Shown here piece after piece: positions 24,739 through 24,819 of a stretch of 24,819 nt of DNA. Origin of the DNA: JALSHZ01 sp964614535 (lineage in GTDB: Bacteria > Pseudomonadota > Gammaproteobacteria > UWMA-0217). The notes beneath the pieces were generated by a model. The model saw only the letters and a list, made by a program, of their open reading frames with translations. It was not told the DNA's origin and did not search any database. A program made the translations under genes and the position numbers. Numbering within the stretch: position 1 is the stretch's first letter; each line of letters opens with the position of its first letter. The DNA is taken from positions 1-24,819 of the forward strand of contig CAZTOZ010000054.1 in assembly GCA_964614535.1 (NCBI GenBank), in the 5' to 3' direction.

Positions 24739-24819
24739 CTGATGGCCGATGCAGGATATGGGTCGGCACGGAGGTTTTCTTTCCCCCGTACCGGAATTGT
24801 GAATCCGTGGCAGACGCTT

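Noticed and set aside
24739..24819. Possible groES promoter after fxsA
   Set aside because: fxsA often precedes groESL, but no clear promoter, CIRCE element or reading frame is visible in the last 80 nt.

Overview
The window reads as ordinary chromosome from a GC-rich Gram-negative bacterium, most likely a gammaproteobacterium. The basis is the TamA/TamB outer-membrane assembly pair, MscL, FxsA, a TolC-family channel, a Bcr/CflA-type exporter and a TRAP binding protein, with proteobacterial-looking protein sequences throughout. I cannot place it more finely. I support 19 protein genes. I see no rRNA, tRNA, CRISPR array, transposase or prophage gene.

Layout. 1-374: gene-free, with two hairpins and one copy of a composite repeat. 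375-1981 (minus): a Bcr/CflA-type MFS exporter translationally coupled (ATGA) to a small protein resembling a degenerate receiver domain. 2269-4182 (plus): a methyl-accepting chemotaxis protein, tail to tail with a lone TRAP solute-binding protein (4190-5251, minus). 5349-11071 (plus): tamA-tamB with a 4-nt overlap. 11104-14107 (minus): mscL, an unrecognised 379-aa helical protein, and nadA with a recognisable promoter and overlapping palindrome. 14409-16900 (plus): a membrane-anchored thioredoxin-like protein and a long-chain acyl-CoA synthetase. 16922-17323 (minus): a small lipoprotein-like protein. 17547-21285 (plus): a YyaL/DUF255 protein, a secreted CPHC thioredoxin-fold protein behind a good sigma-70 promoter, and a GT2 glycosyltransferase. 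21293-23906 (minus): a tightly overlapped operon of a periplasmic thioredoxin-like protein, a TolC-family channel and a short HlyD-type adaptor, with no inner-membrane pump beside it. 24029-24541 (plus): fxsA. 24542-24819: a hairpin and a second copy of the composite repeat.

The theme is the cell envelope: outer-membrane protein assembly, export, mechanosensing, chemosensing, glycan transfer, and four separate thioredoxin-fold proteins within about 9.5 kb. The most unusual item is the thioredoxin/TolC/adaptor operon without a pump. Next come the composite repeats that bracket the window just after gene ends, the receiver-like protein coupled to a drug-type exporter, and the 379-aa orphan. No clearly new defence or mobile system is visible. 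Intergenic stretches not listed separately hold nothing I can support.
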